DNA of 64,000 bases from NCBI GenBank assembly GCA_902805475.1, contig CADCSX010000006.1, positions 372,001 through 436,000 of the forward strand, written 5' to 3'. The stretch's first letter is position 1. The number at the start of each line of letters is the position of its first letter. The position numbers and the translations under genes are program-made. Under the pieces are notes generated by a model that saw only the letters and a list, made by a program, of their open reading frames with translations, was not told the origin of the DNA and searched no databases. Shown one piece after another: positions 1-12,069 of this stretch. Source of the stretch: Entonaema liquescens. Lineage: Eukaryota; Ascomycota; Sordariomycetes; Xylariales; Xylariaceae.

Positions 1-693
1 CTTGGTTACGGCCGGCCCGCTGTCGGATTGGATCGCGCTGAGGCGCGCGAGGGCGAATGGCGGCGTGCTGGAGGCGGAGATGAGGCTGCCTGCGCTGGTG
101 CCGTATATTTGCGCGAATCTTGTGGGCATGGTGGTTACGGCTGTGGGGTACCAGCGTGCGTGGGCGTGGGAGGTGATTGTTGTGGTGGGTTACTTGCTGG
201 TCGGGCTGCAGGTTGTGGGGATCCCGGCCGTGGCTATTGCGTATGCGGTTGATTCGGTGAGTATACTCTTTTGATCACTCTTTTGCTTATTATCTGCGAT
301 GTGGTGAATATCGCGGAGTTGTGCCCCTAGTTCTAGAACTTGCTTTTTGTAAGCAAAGTGGACTGATACTGACATGTCACAAATAGTACAAAACACTCCC
401 TGGTGAGATCATGATCGCCGCTACGATTGTGAAGAATACCTTCGGGGTAAGTGATCATAAACCTACGTCTTCCCTCAGTCTATCTTGCTTCGATCTTAAC
501 GAGTGTGCAGTTCGGCATGATCTTCTACTTCAATGACTGGGCGACACGGTCAGGATTCATTCCTCCCGTACTACTACTGATGGCCCTCACATGTGGCTTC
601 TCAATCCTTGGCTTGGCTGTTTTCATCCCCTGGGGAAAGCAATTCCGCCGCTGGACCAAGGACTCCAAGTTACACTCTCTTATAAACGCGTAA
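1..693 (+). CDS. MFS transporter, C-terminal part (5' end outside window)
   Basis: The last part of a major facilitator superfamily membrane transporter. I read three exons, 1-256, 387-446 and 511-693, joined by GT-AG introns in phase 0 (donors GTGAGT and GTAAGT). The joined reading runs through an aromatic/aliphatic transmembrane segment, then YAVDSYKTLPGEIMIAAT and FGMIFYFNDWATRSG, then a final membrane helix and a short basic cytoplasmic tail. The 'YAVDSY...GE' and 'FxxNDW' patterns are typical of the last helices of fungal HOL1-like/DHA-type MFS proteins. The substrate cannot be told from this part. The N-terminal ten or so helices lie upstream of the window. Exon borders are my inference from splice consensus and frame continuity. 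Confidence 0.85.
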
Positions 694-1109
694 GGCGAGA
701 AAGATTAGTGGTTTGCTAAGTAGGTATACCCTAGATCACGGCGCAGTCTTACTAGGTGTAGAGGCTCCTGGATTCGTATTTGCCAATGTTGCTTGTTTAC
801 ATTTAAATCACTTGACGATAGACAGACACAGATTTTGCAACACATAATGTAATAGTCAAATATTATGAGTAATTCAACTTCATGCTATTTACAAGAATCT
901 TAACTATATACCAGTCTAATATAAAACAAGATCGCTACGCTTATGCAAGATGAAAGGAGTACCTATATACAACACTGCTCATATCAATATTCACAGGACG
1001 GTTTTGCCTCTCCAGTAGTGTACGCCGCTTACGTAGTCATCACATCGTCATAGATGTGTCTTTGCTAGCTAAAGCAAATATGATCGCTCGGTTTCGCGTA
1101 GAAATCCTC
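694..1109. other. Intergenic, convergent 3' ends
   Basis: Space between the converging MFS and GH43 genes. AT-rich and presumably both 3' untranslated regions; I see no gene or repeat in it. Confidence 0.6.
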
Positions 1110-2230
1110 TTATAAGCCAATGGATCGCCCGTTAATAGTCAGCTCAGCACTGTACAGCTCGCGTGCAGCATTGCCCTGGTTCGCATTCAATCGGCCATGG
1201 AACACAACGCTCTTGCCATTGGGGTCGATGTCAAGGCCTCCAGGACCAAAGACGCCGCGATTGTCGACAGTGCGGATTAGAATGCCGCGGTTGGTGTAGC
1301 TACCGTCAATGGTGCTAGATAAAGCATACTCGACGTCATAGTCGTCGCTTGAGTAGCAGTGCGCGCTGTAAAACAAGACGAAGTTTCCGTCGGCGATCTT
1401 ATACAGCGCGGGGGCCTCGACAACACCGTTATTGGAGGCACCCTCGTTATCAAGGATGGTCTTCGGACTGTCCAGCAGCGTCAGGGCGTCCCGTGCCACA
1501 CGCTGGATCTTAATAGGTGTTGATCGGTAATCACCGGACGGTGTTCCGCCTTGGCATGTAGTCGCACCGCCAAGGCTGTTGCCGTCAACCTTCCACACGA
1601 TCCATCGGTTTACACCATCGTCATAGCCCGAGGCATCAATGACACCGCCGTTAGCGCCGTCACAGATCAGTGGCTGACTCTGCGGCGTGAAGGGCCCCAC
1701 CGCCGAGTTTGAAGTCGCGGCGCCGATGCAGTGGTTACCACCGTTCTGGCGGGCGGTATAATACATTACATATACGCCAGCGTCCTAAGGTTATTGTTAG
1801 CTCAAGACTCCTAGTGTCTTCATACGCTGTTTCAGTTATTGGGGAAACTCACGTTCTTCTGCACATCAGGAGCCCAGATTCCCTGGTCCTTAGGATCAAC
1901 CCAGGACCCTGGGTTCGGCAGAGCATCGTTACCAGTGAGTGTCCAAGACCAGGTATCGGAGGATGTGGCAACGGGAATCTTCTTGCCGTTCGACGATGTT
2001 CCGTAAGCCTTCCACGAGCCGTCACCCCAGATGATACTCGGGTCGGGAAAATCAACGCCCATGAATGGGCCAGCTAGACGGCGACCTTGAAGGCCGCCGC
2101 CGTTGGCCATGTCGATCTTGGTCACGTTGGTTAGACCAAGGGTCGGTGGTTCAGCCGCAGCTCGAGGAACATTGTTAGATGGAAGGCCGGCAACCAGGCC
2201 GGCAGCGAATGGAAGAAGGAAGCTCTTCAT
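1110..2230 (-). CDS. Secreted glycoside hydrolase family 43 (arabinanase-like)
   Basis: A predicted secreted five-bladed beta-propeller hydrolase acting on arabinan/xylan side chains of plant cell walls. Two exons, 2230-1853 and 1784-1110, give 350 residues; the intron (donor GTGAGT, acceptor CCTTAG) is in phase 0. The start MKSFLLPFAAGLVAG is a typical signal peptide. GH43 catalytic acids are in expected places: the Asp base in FPDPSIIWGDGSW (about residue 60), the pKa-modulating Asp in GVIDASGYDDG, and the Glu acid in NNGVVEAPALYK. The rest (NRWIVWKVDGNS, YSAHCYSSDDYDV) matches fungal single-domain GH43 proteins; length is usual and no carbohydrate-binding module is present. The exact substrate (endo-arabinanase or arabinofuranosidase) is not resolved. 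A TATA-like box lies about 106 bases upstream of the start. Confidence 0.92.
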
Positions 2231-2335
2231 GGCTATTACTAGTCGAAGCTAAGTAGGAAGAACTGGGCTACGTATGTGATGTGAGAGATGACCCCTATAG
2301 ACGAGCTTCACTTGTTCAACGGCCATAATGACCAG

Positions 2336-2343
2336 TATTTATA
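2336..2343 (-). promoter_or_regulatory. TATA box of the GH43 gene
   Basis: TATAAATA on the minus strand, about 106 bases upstream of the GH43 start codon, at a distance usual for an inducible fungal gene. Sequence match and position only. Confidence 0.4.
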
Positions 2344-3488
2344 AAACGAACCCTTTCGGCATTATTCGGTCCTTCTCATAGCTCGTTGCGTCGTGACGGA
2401 GCATTAAGAAAGCGAATACGTCGTTGGGTGAAGAGCTATGTAGCTAAACTAGGCCGGTACCGCTAATAGAGCTGAGCTCCTTTGTTTAGTTGTCTCGGTT
2501 GTCCCGGGGGTAAGTCTCCTAACATCCTGATGGAACAATGGAACAAATTTCCAGCGAGGGTTGTTTTCCAAGCGAGTTGAAACGCCACGAGGGACCCGTC
2601 TGCACCAATAAACGAGAAACACGCCTTAGCCCTTTGAAGGACGCAATCGAGAAAGCCCCCCCCCATCACGGGGTGCAGAGTCGGGCGATGCAGCAACGGG
2701 ATGGAGGAAGCCATCTGGAAGCATCCGTCCAATGAGAATTCGTAAAAATCCTGCGTAAGCCGGGATCTTTTGCGTCGGTTGGGGTGGCAAAGGTACAGCT
2801 TCTAGTCTAGTGTAAGGGGGGGCCAAAAATAAGATCGTGATGCACGGGTGCCTGAAGCCCTACTACAATAAACACATGTTGTATAGATCTCGCTAAACCC
2901 TTTCCATACACCCCAGAGGGACCTTTTTCAAGATTCCATTCCAGTGCCAAGATGCCATGTTTTAGCCATAAGGAACAACGTTACATGAGCTTAATTCGTC
3001 CCATAAGGTCAGATTGTTCTTATAAAAAAAGGTACACCTGCCTAATTCAGTCTTGTTTGGATCATTAGTCTCTCCTACCACGATTTAGCATTTGGGATTT
3101 CTAGCAAAAATCCTTGTATGCCATGTTTGCGTAGGGCAGCTCGTAGGGCAGTTGATCGTCGGTGCAATTCCCTAAGATTCCAGCGTGGCTAACATGGGTC
3201 TTAACGCCAAGGTCGTTAATGATCAACAACGATCATCACTGATCACCACTTTTCCTTGAATATCTGGATAAGGGTTCTTTGAGCTTAAATTGACAACGCT
3301 GATGACAAGATTGAAATGTCATGTTATACGTAGAAACATTAAACGAGCATATATCAATTATCGGTTTCTTCATGGTCTCATTTTGATTTCTTTTTTTTTT
3401 TTCATTAAAATTCTCTTCATTATAGAAGGGTTACATCTTAAGCAGGTCCGGTATTGCATTTGACGCGTAATTAATTGAGACTAGTCTG

Positions 3489-3524
3489 CACGTCTGGCAC
3501 GTCTGGCACGTCTGGCACGTCTGG
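3489..3524. repeat. 9-bp tandem repeat, four copies
   Basis: Four perfect head-to-tail copies of CACGTCTGG followed by a decayed fifth start (TACG). Lies in an intergenic region with no gene within 400 bases; probably a neutral minisatellite. Confidence 0.9.
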
Positions 3525-3953
3525 TACGCCACGCCTCGCAGCTTAATGAATCCACACGTAATCCGACCCGAGCGGACCGGAACCCAGACTATGTGCTGAA
3601 TATGTTACCATAGATGTACCGACGATCTAGAGACAACATCCAATAGTAATATCAGAAATTCGGCCATCTCGGGAGGCTAGTATGGTCATTACGTTGCCAA
3701 TAGAGTCCACTTAAGTTGCATGCAGACTGGACGTACCAGCAATGACCGTCCTTTGCCGAGATCCATGGCTCGAAATAAACTACCTAGGTATCCTCAGCCC
3801 CGTCGGTATAGACCTGGCTCCATAATTTCTCCGCAGTTGGAGACTGACTTACGACCAACGGGTCTCAAAAGCATCACGCTGAGATTCCGGCTGCAGGAGA
3901 CACTACTACCGATCGTCTTCTGAATTTTTTTCTCGTTCGCTCAAGACTAGGAC

Positions 3954-5946
3954 TTAATGAGTGAAACCTTCTGTCTGATTTCTTTTCTGCAGCAAGCAGT
4001 GTTGTCCCCATTTTCTTCTGTACTTTTCCGGAACGAAGCTCAGATCTGGAACCCACAAAACTCTTGCAAGGAGATGTGTATTTGCCGCATCTAGAAACGG
4101 CTCACATTTGACGATTTCCCAGTTCTCCTTGTCCGCGATGTAGTTAGGCTCGTTTGGTGGTAAAGGGTGGTCATGTTCCGGATATTGCGTATCGACTAAG
4201 AAATCGCACGCTTTGATATCCACGTACTTGCCCATATCCTCTTCGTTGCGATCATTCATGCCCTTCGGGGGTAGCCAGGTACCGCTCCAGAGGCCAAACC
4301 CGTTTCGCGCTTCAGAGAACTCTCCAGGTAATAATCCACGGAACTCCGAACGGATAAATTTCGCGTGCATATCACGCGGTAAGAAGTAAGAACTCGGGAA
4401 CCGGTACCATTCCTTACCGTAGCATACATAATCCGCATGTCCACCTAGGCCTTGTTGACCTAGTACCCCAGCTCCAAGTGGTTCGTAGAGCTTTAAAGGG
4501 GCAGAATAGGCAGTGTATATGCCGACAATGCGAGTTAAGCCGAGGCCTAGGGATAAGGATAGTACACCCAAAACAGTGAACAGCTTCAGGCGTGCTGGGA
4601 TCTTCCCAACGAGGCTTTTGGGGTCGGGGTTGCCAAAAGCTGACAAGATAATGTGAAATCCCAAGGCAGCATTCAGAGCAATAAAAGGATACATAGGGTA
4701 CATGAACCGTTCCTCTTTATGTGGCTGCAAAGAGAAGATGCCCAGCCACATGTAAAAAGGGGAGAGGAATATGACCGTACGCATCCCTGTCTGAAAGCTG
4801 TGCTGCTTTGAGGAGACAACCTTTTGGATAAGGAACAGAGGTAAGGACAGCAGGGCGAGGATGAACCAAATATTGAAGTTGATGGTGAGATTTCGGAAAT
4901 AGAAGGTCCATGGTTCTGTTCCGTAGAGGTTAGGGCCACCCGTAGAAGAGAATATGTTATACTTGACAATATTCCAAGACACAACTTCGGCTTTCTTATA
5001 GAAGAAAGTATTTATAGCCGTATCACCAGCCTATATCTGGTTAGAACCACATACGTAGCATAATTTGGAATCACCCACAAGAAGCAGTAAGGCAGCAAGT
5101 CCACCGCTGCCGACTCGGCGGACCGCATCGTAGAAACTCTGAGGATAGCTCAGGACCGCAAAGACGGCTTCTTCAATCAAAAAAGGGGCGCAGAGAGCTG
5201 AAGCAAACGGCCACCCCAGGATGCCTCCAACGGCAAACCACCATATGCCCCATGATGTCTTAAGCCCTCCTCTCCAGTTCATGAACGCAGTAGCCCCGAG
5301 CATAGATGTGTACATGGCGAAGCTGGAGGGTAAGTAGGCTGTGCTAGCATGGAAGTTTCCGGGGGACATAACAGTTGCCATAAGAAAAAAGAGACCAATC
5401 CTAGGATTCAGGGTAAAGCTGATGACTCGGTACATGAGTACTTGGCATAAGGAGCATACAAATGCCAAGACATAGCGAACGAAGTAGAATTCGGAGAGCT
5501 ATAGAGGTAAGAACACGATCGTTAAAGAATAAAGGGCGGGGAGTAGCAAGTGATATTTACCTTCGTAGTCTGGGGTAATAATCTCCTAATATTCCCAACT
5601 ATAGCGTGCAAGCCGATATAAGACCAACTTCGGATGGAATATTCGGGTGAATACTCCCAAGTCTGTAGGCCGTAGCCGTGAGAGAGATAATGAGTCGGTT
5701 CCCAATAATTAAAGGTCTCATCGCAATCCTGTATAGGGGCAAATAATGCAGATATGAGATTTGCAACCAGGAAGATGTAAAGTGCCTTAATGGGTTCTAT
5801 CATGAATGGAGATAGGTTTCTATATTGTGTCGTTAGTTATTATTCGCTGTTCTGTGAGTCGGATTCACGTACTTCTTTTTGGCATGTTGTGCAGCTGGAT
5901 GAACAAACTCCTGCCTTTGCTGCTGTTGAGCCCCTGTAGGAGGCAT
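3954..5946 (-). CDS. ALG9: ALG9 alpha-1,2-mannosyltransferase (GT22)
   Basis: Multi-span ER membrane enzyme that adds alpha-1,2-linked mannoses to the dolichol-linked N-glycan precursor, using dolichyl-phosphate mannose. I read four exons, 5946-5873, 5819-5561, 5498-5079 and 5030-3954, giving 609 residues, a usual length for fungal ALG9. Family marks are visible: the luminal loop motif DCDETFNYWEPTHYLSHG followed by GLQTWEYSP near the N-terminus, and HKEERFMYPMYPF, the GT22 HKExRF signature, in the last exon. The first exon is short and hydrophilic (MPPTGAQQQQRQEFVHPAAQ) and uses donor GTACGT; splicing there restores frame into KNLSPFMIEPIKAL, which is why I prefer it to a start at 5803. The C-terminus has WVPDLSFVPEKYRRKWG. 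The gene is divergent from NAF1. Confidence 0.93.
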
Positions 5947-6666
5947 CTTTAGTTAAATCTGCGTCGCGCAGTTTATAGACTGAAGTTCATGCAACCAAGG
6001 ATCGATTTTGACGATTTGGGGAAGCTACGAAATGATTGTGCTCATGTGAGATGCTTGATGTTTGTACTTAGGCAGTTTAGAATTTACGCCTTGTTAATTC
6101 AGCTGGGGAAAGCGTCAAATCTGTCCCAAACGTTGAATGTTTAAGCTCCAGTTTGAAAATGACGTTGCTTCGACGCTAGTGAGCGAACCCTTGCTATCGG
6201 ATAAATACTCAGATACTTATGCAAGGCTAACTTAGGTATGTAATCCCCAAAGCCGATTGGTCAATGCGAATATTCTATCCTAAGATATTCCGGTTCCACT
6301 TTATTTTTCTAGAACGGCGGCTTGCAATCCATGCAGATTTCATCAAAAGTCACTGTCAATCATTCATGACAGTCACCTACTATCAAATACGGTTGATTGC
6401 ATTGCCGGAACTTTACCAAAAATAAATACGCTTTGGTTCATCTTTCAAAAGTTTGGTACTTCGTAGAATTACATTATTCGAAAAGTCTCCTTTTAACACT
6501 TTGTAACCACCTAATCTGCGGCATACAAGTTTCTATTTTCAAGGCGGTTTTTGCCGTCTCAACTCAGTAAGTTTCTTTCCTAATATCAAGTTTTCCAACG
6601 CGACATTCTATGGCCTGAGGATTTTCATCCGAATAAACAACTTACAGTGTCGTAGTTCCTGCGAAA
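5947..6666. promoter_or_regulatory. Shared upstream region of ALG9 and NAF1
   Basis: 720 bases between two divergent start codons, so it must hold both promoters and both 5' leaders. I see no clear TATA box or other named element; an intron in the NAF1 leader is possible but not resolved. Confidence 0.45.
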
Positions 6667-8686
6667 ATGTCTGGGAATTTTGAAATTCCGGGCTTGTCCA
6701 TCTCAAAGACGCCAGATGGCTCTCAGACCCAATCAAGCGCTCCCAATGAAGCTCAACCTGTGACTTCTCAACCCACTACTGAGATGGATATTGATGCTCC
6801 TGCTCCTAAAGAGAATGCATCGTTACCCCAGAGCAGTGAGCCACAAACGAAAGAGCCTGAGGATTCTGATGTTGCTATCAAGGATGCACCGCCGAGCCCA
6901 CCTTCTTTAACATCCGCACTGGAAGCTCTTCTTGGTGGTCTGGACGCCCCACCACAAGACTCGGATGCACCACCTGCCCAGCCCAATGGTACTGAGCAAA
7001 ATGGACAGCCTCAAGAGCAGGATGGGCAAGGTGATCCCGAATGGGAAGAAGATTCCTCCCGTATGAATCCTCATCCGAATCGAGCAGTTCAGATGATTCG
7101 GATGATGACTCCGAAGATGGTAAAAATTACGAGCTACTCGGCCCCGAGGAGACCGCCCGCATTCTCATGGAGATGGAGGGCGGCTCGGACGATGAAGGTG
7201 AGGGGAAGACGAAAGGAAATGGTTCGGGTGCACAGGTTCGCACGAAGAACGAATTACCTGAAGAAGTAGTTCCTAAGCCAGATGTGGCTATAACGCCCGA
7301 GATGGACATTACTGAGCTTGGCATTATTGAACACATCGTTGAGAGCACGGTCGTAATCAAGGCGATCACGACGGGAGAATATCAGGTACTCGACAGCGGC
7401 TCGGTTCTCTGCACGGAAGATCGCACCGTTATCGCAGCTGTCGCCGATTTAATCGGAAACGTAAGACAGCCATGCTATACTGCAAGGTTTACGAACGAAG
7501 AAGAAATCAAATCCTACAACCTAGAAAAAGGAACCAAGGTGTTCTACCCACCTTCACACGCCGTATATGTCTTCACACAACCACTCCGGGAACAGAAAGG
7601 TACGGATGCAAGCAATTGGCATGATGAAGAGGCGGGCGATGATGAAATCGAGTTCTCGGATGATGAAAAAGAGGCTGAACATAAGAGGCAGCTGAAGGCT
7701 AAGAAGAAAGGAGGCCGCGGTGGCAAGGGCGGCTCAGGAGCACGAGGAGGTCATACCGAGGCTTCGTCCCTCCCTCCAATGACTGGCCTGCAATATGATG
7801 ACGACGACGAGGACGGCCCCTATCGAAAACTTGCAAGGCCAGCGAGCTTTGCACAGGGTCAATCCGCCCCTCCAGAATCAGGATATCCAAACCATCACAC
7901 CAACAATAACGGCTCATTCAGAGGTGGCAGGGGAAGAGGCCAACGAGGTCATGGACACGGCCGCAGCGGACGGGGCAATCGTGGAGATTCGCGAAGCGGC
8001 CATTCCTTACCACCTAGGCCTCCTCGGGGACAAGACTACCAACCTCATACTCAACAATATAGTTATCCGCCAGCTCCGCCTGCAGTCGCCAATCCCACGT
8101 ACCCCCCACAAACACTACCGTTCTATGGCACACCGAACGGTCATCAACAGCCCAACACACAGTTTCCATTCCCTTGGCCACAGAATGTCCCACAAGGCTT
8201 CATCCCACCTCCACCGCCGCAGTTTGCCGGGCAACAATCTGGCACGTATTACAGCCCCGAGTTCTTTGCTGCCCTGCAAAATCAAATGCAAGGGCAATCC
8301 AACCAGCAGCCCAATCAACAAAATGGACAATGGCCCGGTCATGGCGGTGTTGGATAGAATCCTAACGCCATGAATGGCAGCGTGGGCTCAATTTTCCCTA
8401 ATGCCTATCAGTCATATGAATCAAATAATCATACCAATGATTCTATTGCCCCAGATGTCAGTGGACTTCCGTAATATATACGGTTGAACCCATGCTAATA
8501 ATTATATAGATGCAATCAATGGGACAAGGTTCTAGCCAACAGCCTAGCCAAGAGAGCAAGGTGAAAACGGGAAAGACGGGGGCCGGTGTGCAAAAGTCCC
8601 GGAGCAAACCCCGCTGGAAAGGCCGAAAAGGCAGAAAAGACAACGAAGGCAAAGAAAATAAGGCAGTTTCACCTTCGAATGCCTAG
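6667..8686 (+). CDS. NAF1: H/ACA snoRNP assembly factor NAF1 (frame broken twice)
   Basis: NAF1 is a nuclear factor needed to assemble H/ACA ribonucleoproteins before GAR1 replaces it. The protein has an acidic Ser/Pro-rich N-terminus, the motif EWEEDSS then PYESSSESSSSDDSDDD, then the GAR1-like beta-barrel core (GIIEHIVESTVVIKA, VLCTEDRTVIAAVADLIGNV, KGTKVFYPPSHAVYVF) and KGTDASNWHDEE. It continues with a Lys/Gly/Arg-rich region, a Pro/Gln-rich tail and a basic last exon. Two problems: the frame shifts by one base at about 7057-7060, in a run of three C (one extra C would restore TCC TCC CCG TAT), and an in-frame TAG stands at 8355-8357. After the TAG the same frame continues (NPNAMNGSVGSIF), meets a well-formed intron 8457-8509 (donor GTCAGT, branch GCTAAT) and ends at 8684-8686. 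Corrected length about 655 residues. NAF1 is essential in yeast, so sequencing error is likelier than loss. Confidence 0.88.
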
Positions 8687-11600
8687 GTTATATTGCCTAT
8701 TAAACCAGTTTTATAAGATGAAAATCTTGCCAGTGAGGTGCTGTTAGCATATCGATGGTAGCTCTGGGTGTCTATGCTAGCATCTGAAAATGGCAATCAT
8801 GAAGGATGAAATATGATTGTCGTTAAAGTTGAGCCAATGGAAAGATTGGGACATGTTAATTAATAATAGCCTGGTATAAACAAATTCTTCTTTATATGAT
8901 TCTGAATGTCGCTTGCCTGTGTTTTTGCGTATTAGATACAATCCTTTTAATATCCATCGTACTGGCATCCTCACATGATATAATTTCTCCCTTTCTATTG
9001 TTTTTTTCGTCTTTTATCTGGTGGATCACGAATCACAGTGCATCTATCAACACAAAAGCCTATGGCTGCAATATCTTAGCCACGAGCGGAGTCAATATTG
9101 GGGAACCACGCTACACAGATACAAACCGATCCACGAGCATACGAACATGTATTCTTGCTCAAGGTGTTCTATGATATTTCGATATACTTATTTCTATGGT
9201 AAGCCACTCGGCACCGCTAATATCTATCCCGTCAACCTTGGTATACAATAGAATCTTCTATTCCTATCGGAAGAGCTGACTTATATAATGGCTAACTATG
9301 CAGTTTTCTCAAAGCTATAAGTTGCAATCCCTCTCAAGGTTTCCTTGGTTCTAATACGGGGAGGCTTCGTTATGTAGAATGTGTAACAGCACTTCGTTAG
9401 ATCTCATCCGTTACTTCAGAGAACAAACCGGAAGCTTTCCATACGACCCAAGTCCACTTGGCAGGACACCGACCTCGTAGGCCTAGAACGCCGGACATCG
9501 TTCGTAAAACCATAAAAGAAGAAAATTGAACGCCACCATTTCCAGCCACCCGTCGATGCAGAAGCGCCACCGACTCTTTCACCATTCAGCGATACGGTCA
9601 CGCTAGTACAAACAACTTCGTTATGCATGGGTTTTAATGTTCACCTACCAAAAAGAGAACCTCCCCCGATGCCCCGTCATTTAGTACTTTACGTATGGCT
9701 TTCTGTTCTTAGCGTCAGGAGAACGGACTCGTAGGTAATAGTTGATACCTAGTTTAAGACTAGGACTACCTAAGTATTACTTGGTCTTCCGGTGTATAAG
9801 ATCCGATGTTTTACTTCTCTCGGCTCGTAGTAAAGTATTAGGGAGGTTAGGTACCGAGGAAGCAAGGAGAGTATACCTATACAATAGTGCAACTGACCGA
9901 AGGCTGCAGGTTTTAGGGCTAGAGAGCATACCGCCTTACACCGCAGATCCGGTCTGATGGGACTAGCCACGCAAAAGGTACTACTATTTATGATAGATCG
10001 TGGGGTAGGCCTTAGGTACAGTCCGTGACGTTGAAAGCACGGGCACGATTTCATTTCATTTTTAACCGTTCCATTGGAAATAATGTGCACGATGTCACAA
10101 TGTGACGACACCGGAATATCTATTTATACAAACCCACTGAAGATTTCAACATTTCCATGATGTGACTGAACGAGGAACCAGTGCGTTCATCTGCTTAGTG
10201 TAAAACGGGTCATAACGATGATCCTCCACACGCACACTAAGTCCTATCGATTGGAACAAAATAGGGATCGGCCTGTAAGCCAGATAAAGTAACAAGGATG
10301 GTAGGGGCTGATAATGTGAGGGGTGGTAAGAAATTTGCAATGCGGACCGACGGACGGAGTTGGAAATCAGTCAGTCAGTCAGTCAACGAGGTCGGATGTT
10401 TCACAGATTTCAACAGTAAGGATATTTGTTTCTTTTTCTGTAGTGTAAAAAAAAAAAAAAATTTAGATTTCGAGAACAAAGAATAGAAGGCGAGAAATTA
10501 AATGAAAAGAGGGACACCGACAGCAAAGTGCTGGGAGTATCCTGGGAATAGAAGTTGAAAAACTGGTAATACCAGCTGGAAAAAAAAAAAGATCCTTCAC
10601 CACCACGCGGGAACAAAACGTGATATCGGCGCAAACATCGATAATAAGGTCACCATTAGGAAGGAGGAAGACGTCATGTCGGGTTCCACGACAGAAAATA
10701 TCGTGGAATTATTGGAGGTGATTCGTCTCTTAATCATCAGATGGATGTTCAGAACGGATCCACATTCCGAATTAGGATATTGATAGACGTATGGTACTTC
10801 CCTCGGTGCTCTCTGCCGATGCTGGTGTCGGGCGAAGTACATAGAAGAAGATACGCCTCTAAGGTACATGCGATAAAGGATTGAAAGTTAATGAGCAAAT
10901 TCCGATCGAGGCACGGTCGGTATTCCTTTCCGTATGGTCCCCCCTCTTTTTAAGAATTCCAAAATGTAAAATGCGTGCCTTAAGTTGTTGACACTTTCAT
11001 ACGAAAACACTTCTATTTACAGAACATCATTCACCCATTAATTATTATTTTGCACTACTGTAGCTTCTGAAGCCCGTAGAAGCCTGTAGCCGAATTAAGG
11101 GGTTTGCGTACGTAGTTCTATGCCTGCAGAGACTGACAGCGGCTTTTTATTGCTTTCATGCTAACCAATGGAGATTCCATGGAGGATCCTTGCCCCTGTC
11201 AGATCCCTGGCTGCACAAATTTCGCCTAATATGCAGGTGCAGGTAAAACAGCCAATCAGAATCGATCTGTTCCTGAAAGTGGCGCTTCTGTGCCTGACTA
11301 CTGCAGGGGAGCTTGGGCCATGCGGACTAGCGAGAAAGACCGAAAATGATCAACATTCGCTCATTGGGAGAGATGGGTTGATCAATTGGGGGGGTGATTG
11401 CAAGGGTAGAAAAGATCCATTCAGCCATCTCTCTCGAATGTTTGGATGAAGGATGATTCGGTGCTGACTGCAGCCCAACTTTTACAGCTAACTGGGTTTT
11501 CGCGCGCAGTTGAATCGGCTACCTGGGGTAGATACGATCGAGCGTGCACAGGACAATACGAGTGGCGTCGTCCGTATGATAAATATGTGTACTTTGAAGA

Positions 11601-12069
11601 GGTACATACCAAATGTCAAAATACTTAGACATGTAAATAATCCATATTATACACTATGCAGGTATTCTGGTAGTCGATCGACAAGGCAGTAGACCAAACA
11701 TTAAATCTACCGAGATAAATAGAAACCTGAAAAGAGTAGGCGGAGAAACAACCGCCATAGGTATAAAGTGGACGGATACTAAATTGTATAATAATGCGTT
11801 CCCGTTTGTGAGCAGAATGAATATAACCATTGTGTTCATGCAACTAGGTACCCAAGAATAGCCAACAAGGCAACGCTATTCTGCAAGTACCTAATGTAAT
11901 GCAATTCGAGAATTACGGGCTCCGGCTGTTATGTCTGTTAGGTACTTTGTACAATATGTTTTCAGGACCGTTGCTTCCAAGGTTACAGGTGATGAGCAAA
12001 GTGGCTACCGTTTGAGGACTTGAATTACAGGGAAGCGAAGGGAACTAAGAGAGACACCAGTGCTTAAGG
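8687..12069. other. Gene-free stretch, 3.4 kb
   Basis: No recognisable gene on either strand. It holds a CAGT microsatellite (10368-10385), poly-A runs near 10447 and 10580, and several TAGGTAC-type motifs. Open frames are short and look random. Confidence 0.5.
10368..10385. repeat. CAGT microsatellite
   Basis: Four perfect CAGT units plus CA, in gene-free sequence. No sign of function. Confidence 0.85.

Larger units (their letters stand above)
2231..3953. other. Intergenic, 1.7 kb
   Basis: Upstream region of GH43 and downstream region of ALG9. It holds a TATA-like box near the GH43 start and a short 9-bp tandem repeat at 3489-3524. Open frames here are short, without recognisable motifs, and I do not call any. 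Confidence 0.55.

Noticed and set aside
7031..7092. 62-base intron to explain the NAF1 frame change
   Set aside because: It restores frame but removes the conserved EWEEDSSPYESSS segment, and the donor GTGATC is weak.
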